From positions 1 through 64,000 of the forward strand of contig JAHDWB010000004.1 in assembly GCA_023382595.1 (NCBI GenBank): a stretch of DNA of 64,000 bases, given 5' to 3'. The DNA comes from Anaerolineales bacterium. Lineage in GTDB: Bacteria; Chloroflexota; Anaerolineae; Anaerolineales; Villigracilaceae. Below, piece after piece: positions 51,075 to 61,125 of this stretch; within the stretch, counting starts at the first letter, position 1, and every line of letters starts with the position of its first letter. Both the position numbers and the translations under genes were made by a program. The notes under the pieces are model-generated. The model did not search any database and was not told where the DNA came from. It was given only the letters and a program-made list of their open reading frames with translations.

Positions 51075-52389
51075 GGTGAACCAATCGTCTGCAATGGAAA
51101 ATGTGATTTCTGTCAGGAATTTAAGCAAGATATATAACCTGTATGATCGCCCTGAAGACCGTTTGAAGCAGTTCGTATATCCGCGTTTACGCCGCTTGCT
51201 GGGCAGGTCCCCGCGTAGTTACTTCCGTGAATTCTGGGCGTTGCAGGATGTCTCCTTTGATGTGCGCAAGGGGGAGACGGTGGGGATCATCGGGCGGAAC
51301 GGAAGCGGCAAATCCACTCTCTTGCAGATGCTCGCAGGTACGCTTAACCCAACGTTTGGCGAGATCCATATTCACGGACGGGTCGCTGCCTTGTTGGAGT
51401 TGGGAGCCGGCTTCAACCCCGAGTTCAGCGGGCGTGAAAATATATACCTGAATGCCTCCATTTTAGGCATGACCAGACATGAGGTGGACGAGCGTATCGA
51501 GGGGATCATCGCGTTTGCTGATATTGGCAGTTTCATTGACCAGCCCGTCAAGACCTATTCGAGCGGCATGTATGTGCGCGTTGCCTTTTCCACTGCTATC
51601 AACGTCAACCCGGATATTCTGATCGTAGATGAAGCGCTCTCGGTGGGCGACACCGCTTTTCAGCAAAAATGCCTCTATCGAATTCGCGAAATGCAGGAGC
51701 AGGGTGTTTCGATCCTGTTGGTCACCCATTCGAACAATATCCTGCTCGAATACTGTGATCGTGGTATCTTCCTGAAGAATGGAAGGGCAATGTTCGATGG
51801 AGATGCCAAGGATGCTGTCCGCGCCTATGGACTGGACGTCTTAAGAGATGAAGGAGGCAAGGCGCCTGCGCTGGCTTTTCACCCTCCTGATCAGGAAAAC
51901 TATCAAATAGATGACGATGAAGATGATCAAGATGCTGAACAGGACGGTACTGATCGATTACCCATGGAGATCACCAAGGTGGAATTCAGGAAGATGGATG
52001 GACGCGCCATCAACCTGTTCGAACAAAATGAGCAATTCCATGTGGATGTTAGGTTTCGGGTACGATCATATATCCCTCTGCCTTGTTTTGGTGTTCAGAT
52101 TTCCATACCAGACGGCATTGCGCTATGGAGTATTACAACCAAACTCATGGATATGGAACTCCCCCCGCTAAAGCCCGGCAAATACAGTTTGCGTTGGCGG
52201 TTGCGCGCAAACATGATGGGAAGTCGTTATGTTGTTGCAATTGGAATTGGACAGATCGAAGGCGGTGAGTACAAGCGCATCCATGCCCTGCCCTATGCGG
52301 GGCATTTCGATGTTTTGCTGGTGCCGAATCAGGGAATGGGCTGGCTTGTCGTTGACCCCCAGTTTGAATTGTCGCCTAATGGAGATTAG
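51064..52389 (+). CDS. Polysaccharide ABC exporter, ATP-binding protein with C-terminal glycan-binding domain (Wzt type)
   Basis: The protein is 441 residues. The ATPase domain (about 12-255) has Walker A GRNGSGKST, the signature-like SSGMYVRVAF and Walker B ILIVDEALSVGD. The C-terminal half (about 295-440) is a beta-rich Wzt_C-type domain which in known homologues recognises the modified non-reducing end of the glycan before export. The presence of this domain suggests a capped polymer synthesised completely in the cytoplasm. Overlaps the permease gene and is directly followed by an FkbM methyltransferase, which could add the cap. Confidence 0.9.
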   Translation: MSSKVNQSSAMENVISVRNLSKIYNLYDRPEDRLKQFVYPRLRRLLGRSPRSYFREFWALQDVSFDVRKGETVGIIGRNGSGKSTLLQMLAGTLNPTFGEIHIHGRVAALLELGAGFNPEFSGRENIYLNASILGMTRHEVDERIEGIIAFADIGSFIDQPVKTYSSGMYVRVAFSTAINVNPDILIVDEALSVGDTAFQQKCLYRIREMQEQGVSILLVTHSNNILLEYCDRGIFLKNGRAMFDGDAKDAVRAYGLDVLRDEGGKAPALAFHPPDQENYQIDDDEDDQDAEQDGTDRLPMEITKVEFRKMDGRAINLFEQNEQFHVDVRFRVRSYIPLPCFGVQISIPDGIALWSITTKLMDMELPPLKPGKYSLRWRLRANMMGSRYVVAIGIGQIEGGEYKRIHALPYAGHFDVLLVPNQGMGWLVVDPQFELSPNGD

Positions 52390-52392
52390 GTG

Positions 52393-53199
52393 ATGGAACG
52401 CTCGTTGAAATTGTTATGGGAAAAAGCCCTGGTTAACCTGCTGATGCGCATCCAGCGCGTACAGTTTCCTGTCCGGCAATTGGGTGGGGATGAGTGGGTC
52501 TATCGGTGGCGTTTGGATTTCTTGGCAAATCGCCTCGAAAAAGAATCGGTAATGTGGTGCCGGAAATTGATCCGGCCCGGTATGGTGGTTGTGGATGTGG
52601 GTGCGCACATCGGTTACTATACACGCATATTTTCGCGTCTTGTGGGTAACTCGGGGCAGGTATTTTCCTTTGAACCTTCTTCGGAAAACTTCCCCGTGTT
52701 ATCGAAAAATCTTTCTGCTGGGAAGTACCGAAATGTAACGCTCTTCAACAAGGCTGTTGGTGCGAAAAATGAGAAAGGCACGCTTTTCGTCTCCCCTGGG
52801 CACAGCAATCACAGCCTGAACGCCGGTTTTACCGAAAGTGTTGGACAGGAGCAGGTTGAGATTGTTCCCCTTGATCTGGTTTTAAGCCAGCAGGGAATTT
52901 CGCGGGTGGATTTTATAAAAGTGGATGTGGAAGGTTTTGAGATACATGTTCTCAATGGTCTGATGAATGTTGTGAAAAATTCTTCGGAAGTTCATATGTT
53001 GGTGGAGTATAACCCCCTTGCGTTGCGGTCCGGCGGTTTTCAGCCCGTGGATTTGTTAACTTTGATCAAAGATCTGGGCTTTGATGCGTTTCGTATTTTG
53101 CCGGATGGTTCATTACGTAATGATATTTCTGATGCTCAACAAGAGACCTTTAATCTGTTGTGTACTCATACTGGAACGAGGTTATCTGAAAATGTTTGA
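52393..53199 (+). CDS. FkbM-family methyltransferase
   Basis: The protein is 268 residues from ATG 52393 (GTG 52390 is an alternative). The SAM-binding motif is VVVDVGAHIGYYTRIFSRL (about 65-83), followed by FSFEPSSENFPVL and the family's VDFIKVDVEGFEIHVLNGL (about 172-190). FkbM-type enzymes O-methylate sugars, and here the target is probably a residue of the exported glycan. It starts 3 bases after the Wzt gene stop and overlaps the next glycosyltransferase by 8 bases. Confidence 0.9.
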   Translation: MERSLKLLWEKALVNLLMRIQRVQFPVRQLGGDEWVYRWRLDFLANRLEKESVMWCRKLIRPGMVVVDVGAHIGYYTRIFSRLVGNSGQVFSFEPSSENFPVLSKNLSAGKYRNVTLFNKAVGAKNEKGTLFVSPGHSNHSLNAGFTESVGQEQVEIVPLDLVLSQQGISRVDFIKVDVEGFEIHVLNGLMNVVKNSSEVHMLVEYNPLALRSGGFQPVDLLTLIKDLGFDAFRILPDGSLRNDISDAQQETFNLLCTHTGTRLSENV

Positions 53200-54367
53200 C
53201 ATTACCATTTATTGCCCCGATACTCACATTCTTTACAATGCCGCTGTTCCCGATCAAAAAGGTGTTGGGGGAGGACTGATGGCACGTATCCGTTTGGCTC
53301 AAGCGCTGACGCGTATGGGGCATCAGGTTACTATTATTGCACATGTTACTCATCGACATCGACATGCCAACGTAGATTACATTCCACTAGATAATGCTTC
53401 TGAGAAACGGGAGACTGATATACTGATTTTGATTAGTAGCGGCGGGGATTTGAGCTTGGAACCAGCCTTGAATATAAAACTCAACGCCAAATGGCGAAGT
53501 ATATGGGTTCAGGGTACTCCTTTTATTCGAGGTGTTGATAAACTTGCATGGAATGAAATTGTTCCATGCAGTAATTTTATTCATACTATGATAAATACCG
53601 AATGGGCTCTTTCTGAGCCGAATTGTTTTACCATTTATAATGGCGCACCTTACCCTCAGGCTAGTCTGTTTGGTAAACTCGTGAAACGAAATCCATGTCG
53701 CTTGATTTATACCAGTCATCCATCCAAAGGTTTGTCAGCAGCGATTACCGTTTTAGAAAAACTGCGGAGTGTGGATAAACGCTATCATCTTTTTGTATAT
53801 GGCGGTGACAGCATGTATGGTGGGAAGGATTCTACGCCTGATGTACATTCGGGAGTGACTTATTTTGGGACGCGTAGGCATGCTGAAGCACTGTCCGCGT
53901 TGCGAACATCTTTGGTCTCGTTCCAGTTACAGGCGCGTCCGGAGCCGTTTGGTATGGTCCTGACCGAATCGATGTTGCATGGCGCAATTCCGCTGGCATC
54001 CCCGGTCGGCGCATACCCCGAATTGGTGTCACACGGACAAAATGGGATACTTATCGAAGGCGATTACGCCTCCGATGAAGCGCACTCGCTGGCTGCGGAA
54101 TGGATTCTACGGCTCAACCAAGATCCCCAACTTGCCGCCTACATCCGTCGCAACGCCATGAACATCCCCTGGGATTGGGATACAATGGCAAAGGTCTGGG
54201 CAGGATATTGGGACTGGGCACTCAACCGAAAAGGCACATTGCTTCCAGGGCGTCAAGGGTGTCGGCGTTGTGACGGAGAGCTATTGGCATTGGCGGATGG
54301 TTATCACTGTATTGGCTGCGGGTGGTATTATCAAAGCCTTGGCTCATTACAAACTGAAACAGGTTGA
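53192..54367 (+). CDS. GT4-type glycosyltransferase with C-terminal zinc ribbon
   Basis: The protein is 391 residues from ATG 53192; the frame upstream runs inside FkbM and is rejected. The N-terminal GT-B domain contains KGVGGGLMARIRLAQALTRMG, and the C-terminal one has RPEPFGMVLTESMLHGAIPL ... VGAYPELVSHGQNGILIEG, the retaining GT4 donor-site pattern. The last 35 residues carry CRRC and CIGC, 13 residues apart, a rubredoxin-type zinc ribbon that is not part of usual GT4 enzymes. The sugar donor is unknown. Confidence 0.86.
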   Translation: MFDITIYCPDTHILYNAAVPDQKGVGGGLMARIRLAQALTRMGHQVTIIAHVTHRHRHANVDYIPLDNASEKRETDILILISSGGDLSLEPALNIKLNAKWRSIWVQGTPFIRGVDKLAWNEIVPCSNFIHTMINTEWALSEPNCFTIYNGAPYPQASLFGKLVKRNPCRLIYTSHPSKGLSAAITVLEKLRSVDKRYHLFVYGGDSMYGGKDSTPDVHSGVTYFGTRRHAEALSALRTSLVSFQLQARPEPFGMVLTESMLHGAIPLASPVGAYPELVSHGQNGILIEGDYASDEAHSLAAEWILRLNQDPQLAAYIRRNAMNIPWDWDTMAKVWAGYWDWALNRKGTLLPGRQGCRRCDGELLALADGYHCIGCGWYYQSLGSLQTETG

Positions 54368-54376
54368 TAAGAATAT

Positions 54377-57300
54377 ATGGGAATTTCAGGTATGTCATCT
54401 CATGTGAGACAAATTCTGATCGCCGGTGCGGGAACCGCCGCATGGTGGAATGCAGGGGATGAGGCGATCTTTGTTGCCATGATACAGCAACTGAAGACTC
54501 GGTTTCCGGGGGCAGAGATTGGTGTTGTTTCCGCCAACCCTGCAGGAGCTTTGGTCGGATATCAAGTGCGGGAAATCCCGTTTAAGAATATTACTGAAAT
54601 TATCGAATTTGCCCGGCAGAGCGATTTGTTGATTCTTGGCGGCGGCGGTCTATTCTATGATCATTGGGGTTTCTCGATCGATAAAATGTTAACACCCGAT
54701 CACGTTGGTGTCGGGATTTATGTGGGCTTCTCTCTACTGTCCACACTGTTGAATAAACCTTTAATGCTGTATTCTGTTGGTGTGGGTCCCCTCATTTCAG
54801 ATGAGGCAAAGCACTATACCCGTCTTGCTTTTGAACAAGCCCATGCCATTACAGTGCGGGATAATGAATCGAAGGATTTGCTTGTTTCGTTGGGTATTGC
54901 GGCAAAAAAAATCCAGGTCACCGCAGACCCTGTTTGGAATTTCCCCGATATATCCACTGATGTTGCGAAAGATCTGATCCAACAGATTGATGCGCATCTC
55001 TCTTCCCCTGTGCTTGGTGTTGCTGTCCGGCCATGGAACAACCCTGGAAATGCTGAGTGGGAAATTGAAGTGGCGCGCGCCCTGGATGCTTTTATTGAAC
55101 GGGAACATGGAACGGTATTATTTATTCCATTTCATAAGGATGCGGGTTCCGAATCTGTTAATGATCACATCCAGTCTCAAAAGATTCGTGGTTTGATGAA
55201 ACATGCTGACTCTGCCCATATCTTTTCTGCAAATATCGGTTTAGAAAAAAAGATCAGCATTTTACGTCATTGTGATGTGGTGTTGGGGATGCGCTTACAT
55301 GCCAATATTCTTGCCATGAGGTACGGCATCCCTGCGGTCGGACTTGCGTACGATCCCAAAGTAACGAATCTGTTTGCTGGGGTCGAGCAAAAGAAGTATG
55401 TGTTGGACATGCGCAAGTTAAATGCTAAGTTGCTGACAGCCAAATTGCAGAAGGCTTGGGGTGATGCAGGGGATTTGCGGAAATTCTATTCGAAGAAAGC
55501 TGTTTTCATGTCCAGGTCTGTAATGAAAAACAGCGCGATCCTTGAAAAGTTGGCTCAAGCGTATCAGCCGCTTCCTTCACCTCTTCCCGTCAATGCTGAC
55601 CATTTGATTAGATCTCTGTTCATTGAAAACAGTTTGGGCTCACTAAAACAGATTGATGCTTTAAATCAGGAAATCCTTGAGCAGCAGGGGAAAATGGTAA
55701 CGCTTAATAATGAACTTATTTCCAGACATGAACAGATCAATCATCTTAATTCCTATATTTATGCTTTACAAAATACATCCTCTTGGAAGATAACCCGCCC
55801 GCTTCGCTTTGCCGGGCGCTTCCTTCAAAACCCGCGTAACGGCATTTTGGAATTGAGCGAGTATTGGAAGGTTTCACGCCCTCTTCGCTTCTTGAAGCGA
55901 CTGGTTAAAAGCCCGCGGCAGGGATTTGTAGAGTTGACATCATATTTGTATGGGAAGTTCGCATCCTTTCGAAACAAGTCGAATGTGCTTAAAAAAATGT
56001 GGCGGATCACATCAGATTTAACGTGGGATGAATTCCAATCAAAAGTGCTTTCGCTGCGAAAGCAATACAAGGGTGTATATGTTGTGTATCCTGCCGTGGA
56101 TTGGAATATTCCGCTTGCCCAGCGTCCGAAACCGCTCGTCTCTGCTTTGGCAAAATCAGGGTATCTTGTCATTTATCGAACACCCAATCATATTGATCGT
56201 GTTCATGGATTCCGCGAGATGTTCCCAAATGTCTGGGTCACGGATCAGGATGTTGATATTGATCATGCCGTATATTCGATATATAGCACATCCTACAATG
56301 TTGATCTGGATATGCTAAAAAACAAGCATCAGTCGGGGCGTTTACTGATCTATGAATACATAGATCATATAAGCCCGCTCATTAATGGTTCGAACAGTGC
56401 AGTGAACCATCTTGAAGAATTAAAACGCTTTTTCTTTGAAGGTGGCGCTGATTATGTTGTTGCTTCCGCGCGCCAGTTGGAAAAAGAAGCTGCTGATTCC
56501 TTGGGGGACGATAAAGTTATTTATATACCGAATGGGGTGGATATTGAACATTATCGTAATTCGACACGATCGGATGTAAAAGTTCCTGACAGATTTATAA
56601 ATTTTCGACGGCGCCACAAGATTATTGTGGGATATTTTGGCGCTATTGCTCCCTGGCTTTGGTATGAGATGATCGAACAATTAGTTCTCTCACGCCCCGA
56701 TGTGGGATTTGTGTTTATTGGTCCGGACTATCATGAGAGCGCTCGCCGCCTTCCACAAAGTGAGAATATGCTTTATTTGGGCGCAGTGAACTATGAAGTT
56801 TTACCTGCATATGCCGGGCTTTTCGATGTCTGTCTGATCCCATTTGCCCCTGGGGAAATTGCACATACCACATCGCCGTTGAAATTGTTCGAATATTTTG
56901 CTCTTGAGAAACCAGTCGTGACCACATCTTTTATGGACGAGTGTGTTGCTTTTGGGGAGGTCTTTTCCGGGCATGATGCACAAACGATTTCTGCATCATT
57001 GGACTCGGCGATTAAGGTCAAGGATGATTCTGGTTATAAGGCTCGCCTTGCGCTGCTTGCAGAGAAAAACAGTTGGGATGAGCGTGCGAAAGAATACAGG
57101 GGGATTCTTGACAAGGTCGAACAAGATTTCCTCTTGGAAACTACAACCAGCAAACTGGCTCAATACCCTGTGGTCAATCTTGTTGTTCATACTTTCTTCG
57201 ATTTTGACGGGAATAACATGTTCTTTGGGGGAGCGGAAAGGTACCTGATTGAATTGGTCAGGCTGGTGCAGATGCTTGGCTACAAGGTGAATGTCTATCA

Positions 57301-58708
57301 ATCCGCCAATTCCAATTGGGTTAGATATTATCATGACATCCGCGTGATGGGCTTGGATACCAAAGGAAATCACTTAACGCTAAATCATAAGTTTCATCAA
57401 TTCGTCCCTGACGGCAGTTTGACGATCTATTTTGCGTTCTTTCTTGCGTCTCCTCTGGCTCATCGTCCCCCATCCATTGGCATCAGCCATGGAATTTACT
57501 GGGATGATGTAAATATGCAAACTGTTTCGCATAGGGCACTGGTGGACAATATTCTGAAATCTATTGTTAATGTTACCTCTCTTGTGTCGGTAGATACAAA
57601 TACCATCAATTGGCTTCGTGCAACCCGATGGGAATTGGGGGATCGTTGTTTGTATATTCCCAACTTTGTGGATCTGGATCAATTTCGTGCAAGTGGCGAT
57701 GATCGAAAAAACAGGAATGAAGTGGTGATTTTATATCCACGCCGCCTGTATGCCCCGCGAGGGTTCTGGCTGATTGAGCCGTTGGTGGCAGAATTTCTCG
57801 AAAAATACGACAACATTGCCTTCCATTTTGTAGGCAAGGCAGATGAGCGCGAAGAACACGCTGTCCGCAAGTTGGTTGAGGCTTTTCCCGATCGCGTCAA
57901 ATGGTATTTTCTCCCGCCGGAGCGGATGCATGAAGCATATCAGCAGGCGGATATCACTCTAATCCCGACAATGCAGAGTGAGGGGACATCCCTATCCTGC
58001 CTTGAAGCAATGGCATCGGGAAATGCAGTGATTGCGACCAATGTTGGCGGTCTGCCCAACCTCATTTTTCCTGACTACAATGGATTGTTAATCGAACCAA
58101 ACGTAGATTCTTTGCGCGATGCACTCCGACGTTTGATCGATGAGCCGGGCTTACGCAGCCGTCTCGCATTACAGGGAATAGAGGTGGCGAAGACATTTGA
58201 TATCGAGAAATGGCGTTCGCGTTGGAAAAAAGTACTGCAAAGGTACCTTCCTGCTCGTACCTCAGTCGTCGAAGAGCCTATTGTGGCAGTTTTCTACCCT
58301 ACAGACGGAGCAGAGTGGCATTTGTCATCCACACACCGTTTGCGATTGTTAGGAGAGCAATTAGCTGATCAAGGTGTCGATATATATTGGGTTCAGGCTT
58401 CTGGGCGCCAGAGAAGTGGTCATGAAAGGGTGCATTTGTTATCTCCTACCGATGATTTATATTTACGGAATCCATGGGTGATCATTGATGGTATGGCGAA
58501 TTCCGATGTGCTTGATAGATATGAAGCGCCAGTCATTATTTGTGATGTAACAGGCGGATTTACAAAAAGAGAGCATGACAATCTTGCTGCTTCCATTGAT
58601 TATTTTATTTCTGGAGATAAACATTCAGATGTTGATGCATTAAGTGTGCACCATATACCTGATGCTGATGCGTTGATTAGATTAATTCGATCTGACAACA
58701 TAGAATAA
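54377..58708 (+). CDS. Giant fusion: polysaccharide pyruvyltransferase plus two GT4 glycosyltransferases
   Basis: The protein is 1443 residues. (1) Residues about 10-400: CsaB-like pyruvyl transferase with GDEAIFVAMIQQL, DLLILGGGGLFYD and CDVVLGMRLHANILAMRYGI. (2) About 420-545: a coiled coil and two copies of a WK(I/V)(T/S)RPLRF motif. (3) About 565-890: a GT-B glycosyltransferase (PLKLFEYFALEKPVVTTS). (4) About 930-1290: a GT4 enzyme starting FGGAERYLIELVRL, with CLEAMASGNAVIATNVGGLP. (5) About 1295-1443: a partial GT-like end. It adds pyruvate ketal and sugars, presumably to one glycan. Start ATG 54377 or 54392. Confidence 0.87.
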   Translation: MGISGMSSHVRQILIAGAGTAAWWNAGDEAIFVAMIQQLKTRFPGAEIGVVSANPAGALVGYQVREIPFKNITEIIEFARQSDLLILGGGGLFYDHWGFSIDKMLTPDHVGVGIYVGFSLLSTLLNKPLMLYSVGVGPLISDEAKHYTRLAFEQAHAITVRDNESKDLLVSLGIAAKKIQVTADPVWNFPDISTDVAKDLIQQIDAHLSSPVLGVAVRPWNNPGNAEWEIEVARALDAFIEREHGTVLFIPFHKDAGSESVNDHIQSQKIRGLMKHADSAHIFSANIGLEKKISILRHCDVVLGMRLHANILAMRYGIPAVGLAYDPKVTNLFAGVEQKKYVLDMRKLNAKLLTAKLQKAWGDAGDLRKFYSKKAVFMSRSVMKNSAILEKLAQAYQPLPSPLPVNADHLIRSLFIENSLGSLKQIDALNQEILEQQGKMVTLNNELISRHEQINHLNSYIYALQNTSSWKITRPLRFAGRFLQNPRNGILELSEYWKVSRPLRFLKRLVKSPRQGFVELTSYLYGKFASFRNKSNVLKKMWRITSDLTWDEFQSKVLSLRKQYKGVYVVYPAVDWNIPLAQRPKPLVSALAKSGYLVIYRTPNHIDRVHGFREMFPNVWVTDQDVDIDHAVYSIYSTSYNVDLDMLKNKHQSGRLLIYEYIDHISPLINGSNSAVNHLEELKRFFFEGGADYVVASARQLEKEAADSLGDDKVIYIPNGVDIEHYRNSTRSDVKVPDRFINFRRRHKIIVGYFGAIAPWLWYEMIEQLVLSRPDVGFVFIGPDYHESARRLPQSENMLYLGAVNYEVLPAYAGLFDVCLIPFAPGEIAHTTSPLKLFEYFALEKPVVTTSFMDECVAFGEVFSGHDAQTISASLDSAIKVKDDSGYKARLALLAEKNSWDERAKEYRGILDKVEQDFLLETTTSKLAQYPVVNLVVHTFFDFDGNNMFFGGAERYLIELVRLVQMLGYKVNVYQSANSNWVRYYHDIRVMGLDTKGNHLTLNHKFHQFVPDGSLTIYFAFFLASPLAHRPPSIGISHGIYWDDVNMQTVSHRALVDNILKSIVNVTSLVSVDTNTINWLRATRWELGDRCLYIPNFVDLDQFRASGDDRKNRNEVVILYPRRLYAPRGFWLIEPLVAEFLEKYDNIAFHFVGKADEREEHAVRKLVEAFPDRVKWYFLPPERMHEAYQQADITLIPTMQSEGTSLSCLEAMASGNAVIATNVGGLPNLIFPDYNGLLIEPNVDSLRDALRRLIDEPGLRSRLALQGIEVAKTFDIEKWRSRWKKVLQRYLPARTSVVEEPIVAVFYPTDGAEWHLSSTHRLRLLGEQLADQGVDIYWVQASGRQRSGHERVHLLSPTDDLYLRNPWVIIDGMANSDVLDRYEAPVIICDVTGGFTKREHDNLAASIDYFISGDKHSDVDALSVHHIPDADALIRLIRSDNIE

Positions 58709-58772
58709 CATATTGGAATGTCAGAAAGCGATGACTGCTCGTTGTGAAATGTGTTGAGAAGGAGACTCGGTA

Positions 58773-59906
58773 ATGCGCGTGGTGTTTTGCCGCTCCAATC
58801 CTATTGCCCCTGATCCGCGTGTAGAGAAAGAGGCGAAGGCATTGGTAGATGCTGGATATGAAGTGCAAGCCATCGGTTGGGATAGAAGCGCATCTCTTCC
58901 ACTCGTAGAGGAGATCTCTGGGGTCCAAGTCCAACGTCTACATATTCGTGCAAGGTTTGGTCATGGATTGGGGAATCTTCCTTCATTGCTCCGCTGGCAG
59001 CTTGGGTTGGCGGTGTGGTTTTTTCGTAACCACAAAATGTATGATGTGATTCATGCTTGTGATTTTGACACTGTCCTTCCTGCAATAATAATGAAAATGC
59101 TGTTTGGGAAAACATTAGTGTACGATATTTTTGATTTTTATTCCGCTCATTTACGGCGTACACCTGAATGGATTAAAAGATTGATTCGTGCGGTGGATTA
59201 TTGGGCAATCTCCCGTGCAGATGCGGTGATCATTGTGGATGACGCTCGCCGTGAGCAGATTCGTGGCTCCAAACCCGGCCATCTTGAGGTTATTTATAAC
59301 TCGCCTGATGATGTCCGGTCTTCTCTCAAGCAAGATGATTTTGTATTTCCTTCTGGAGCTGATCTCCGAATCGCATATGTCGGCTTGTTGCAGGTGGAGC
59401 GTGGTTTGTTTGAAATTTTGCAGGTGATGGAACGACACCGCAATTGGAGTCTTGTAATAGCTGGATTTGGCGGGGATGAAACTGAAATTGCCGCACGTAG
59501 CAGAATGTTGGAAAATGTAAGATTTTTGGGTCGTGTATCCTATGATGTTGCTCTGCGGTTGAGTTTTGTTGCAGATGTCCTGTTTGCAACTTATGATCCA
59601 AATATCCCAAACCATCGCTTTTCCAGTCCGAATAAGGTATTCGAATCAATGATGTTGGCGAAGCCGATCATCGTCGCTGAACATACAAACATGGATAAAA
59701 TGGTTGAGAAATATCAATGTGGGATCATTGCCCCTTATGGTAATGTCAATGCTCTGGAAATGGCATTGACACAATTGGAAAAAGACCCGGAGATGCGGCA
59801 ACAGTTGGGGGAGAATGGGCGTGTGGCATATAATACAGAATATGGATGGCACATTATGCGTTCGCGGCTGCTTGGACTTTACAGAAAAATTCTTCGGCAA
59901 GAATGA
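58773..59906 (+). CDS. GT4-type glycosyltransferase
   Basis: The protein is 377 residues. It begins MRVVFCRSNPIAPDPRVEKE, typical for GT-B enzymes of polysaccharide loci, has HACDFDTVLPAIIMKMLFGK in the acceptor half, and NKVFESMMLAKPIIVAEHTN in the donor half (about 290-310). Compared with classic GT4 the E-x7-E region is changed, so the donor is not predictable. GAGAAGGAGA precedes ATG 58773. Its stop overlaps the start of the next gene (ATGA). Confidence 0.88.
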   Translation: MRVVFCRSNPIAPDPRVEKEAKALVDAGYEVQAIGWDRSASLPLVEEISGVQVQRLHIRARFGHGLGNLPSLLRWQLGLAVWFFRNHKMYDVIHACDFDTVLPAIIMKMLFGKTLVYDIFDFYSAHLRRTPEWIKRLIRAVDYWAISRADAVIIVDDARREQIRGSKPGHLEVIYNSPDDVRSSLKQDDFVFPSGADLRIAYVGLLQVERGLFEILQVMERHRNWSLVIAGFGGDETEIAARSRMLENVRFLGRVSYDVALRLSFVADVLFATYDPNIPNHRFSSPNKVFESMMLAKPIIVAEHTNMDKMVEKYQCGIIAPYGNVNALEMALTQLEKDPEMRQQLGENGRVAYNTEYGWHIMRSRLLGLYRKILRQE

Positions 59907-61033
59907 AGATTATCATTGTTGCGAATACGGATTGGTATAATTATCGCTTTCGCATGTCGTTGGCATCTTATCTGCGCCTTGAAGGGGTGGATGTAGTCTT
60001 TGTTTCCCCATTTGGTCCGTATGTTCAAAGGATACAGGAACAGGGATTTCGTTGGGTGGAATGGACGGTGCGACGCCAAGCTATTAATCCATTTACCGAA
60101 CTTTTGAATATCTTTGCGTTGGGGCAGATATTCGCTCGGGAGCGACCATCTCTGGTGCATTTGCACACGATTAAACCTGTACTTTATGGATCAATAGCTG
60201 CTCGATTGCTTCATGTGCCAGCGGTGGTTCGCTCTGTTACAGGGTTGGGTTATATTTTTTTAGGAACCGATTTTAAGGCAAGCATTTTACGGTTTCTTGT
60301 TAAATTTTTGTATCGCCTCGTCGTTAATGGGAGCTCCGGGGCAACGGTCTTTGAAAACAGTGCAGATCGTCAGTACTTCATCGATAATTCCCTCATCAAT
60401 TCGGTCAATGCGCACTTGATTGAAGGTGTTGGCGTAGATACAGATTACTACCAACCATTACCCGAACCGGACACGATGCCAACAGTACTAATGGCGGGAA
60501 GATTGTTGTGGGATAAGGGGGTCGGAACGTTTATTGATGCAGCGCGGCTTCTTAAAAAAGATAGAAATGTTCGTTTTGTTCTAGTAGGAGAACCCGACCA
60601 AGGGAATCCAAGTAGTATTAGTCGCGATGTGCTGGATGAGTGGCAAGATGATGGAATTATTGAGTGGTGGGGATGGCAATCTGATATGCGGGTAGCTTTT
60701 GCTGCATGCCACGTGGTTGTGCTTCCAAGTTTTGGGGAGGGGATCCCCACCGTCTTGCTGGAAGCTGCATCATGCGGGCGGCCTATTGTGGCTACAGATG
60801 TGCCGGGATGTCGCGATGTTGTGATCCATAATGTTAATGGATTGCTGGTCCCACTAAATGCCCCAATGTCTTTATGTTCAGCAATTGAAGGATTACTTGA
60901 TGATTCCGCCTTGCGGTATAAAATGGGCAGGGAAGGAAGGCGAATAGCGGAAAGGCGTTTTAGCAGTAGGTATGTTAATGTTCAAACGTTCAATTTATAT
61001 GCTGACCTGCTGAGGGTCAAGAAATATGAATGA
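59903..61033 (+). CDS. GT4-type glycosyltransferase (PglA/TuaC-like)
   Basis: The protein is 376 residues from ATG 59903, overlapping the stop of the previous gene; upstream frame extension is excluded. The N-terminal half has HLHTIKPVLYGSIAARLLHVPAVV and TGLGYIFLG, common in N-acetylhexosaminyl transferases of the PglA/CapM type. The donor half has FGEGIPTVLLEAASCGRPIVATDVPGCRDVV (E-x7-E region). It likely adds the second or third sugar to the undecaprenyl-linked chain. Confidence 0.9.
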   Translation: MKIIIVANTDWYNYRFRMSLASYLRLEGVDVVFVSPFGPYVQRIQEQGFRWVEWTVRRQAINPFTELLNIFALGQIFARERPSLVHLHTIKPVLYGSIAARLLHVPAVVRSVTGLGYIFLGTDFKASILRFLVKFLYRLVVNGSSGATVFENSADRQYFIDNSLINSVNAHLIEGVGVDTDYYQPLPEPDTMPTVLMAGRLLWDKGVGTFIDAARLLKKDRNVRFVLVGEPDQGNPSSISRDVLDEWQDDGIIEWWGWQSDMRVAFAACHVVVLPSFGEGIPTVLLEAASCGRPIVATDVPGCRDVVIHNVNGLLVPLNAPMSLCSAIEGLLDDSALRYKMGREGRRIAERRFSSRYVNVQTFNLYADLLRVKKYE

Positions 61034-61125
61034 TTACCACATAAAAGACAACCCAGGTATTTACTTTAAATTCAAGTCTCGATTTTATAGAACGCAGTTC
61101 TGTATTTGATTTTTAATCCAGTGAC

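Noticed and set aside
53081-53191. Earlier start of the zinc-ribbon glycosyltransferase
   Set aside because: The upstream frame runs inside FkbM; the GT-B fold begins at MFDITIYCPDTH (53192), with GAGG placed properly.
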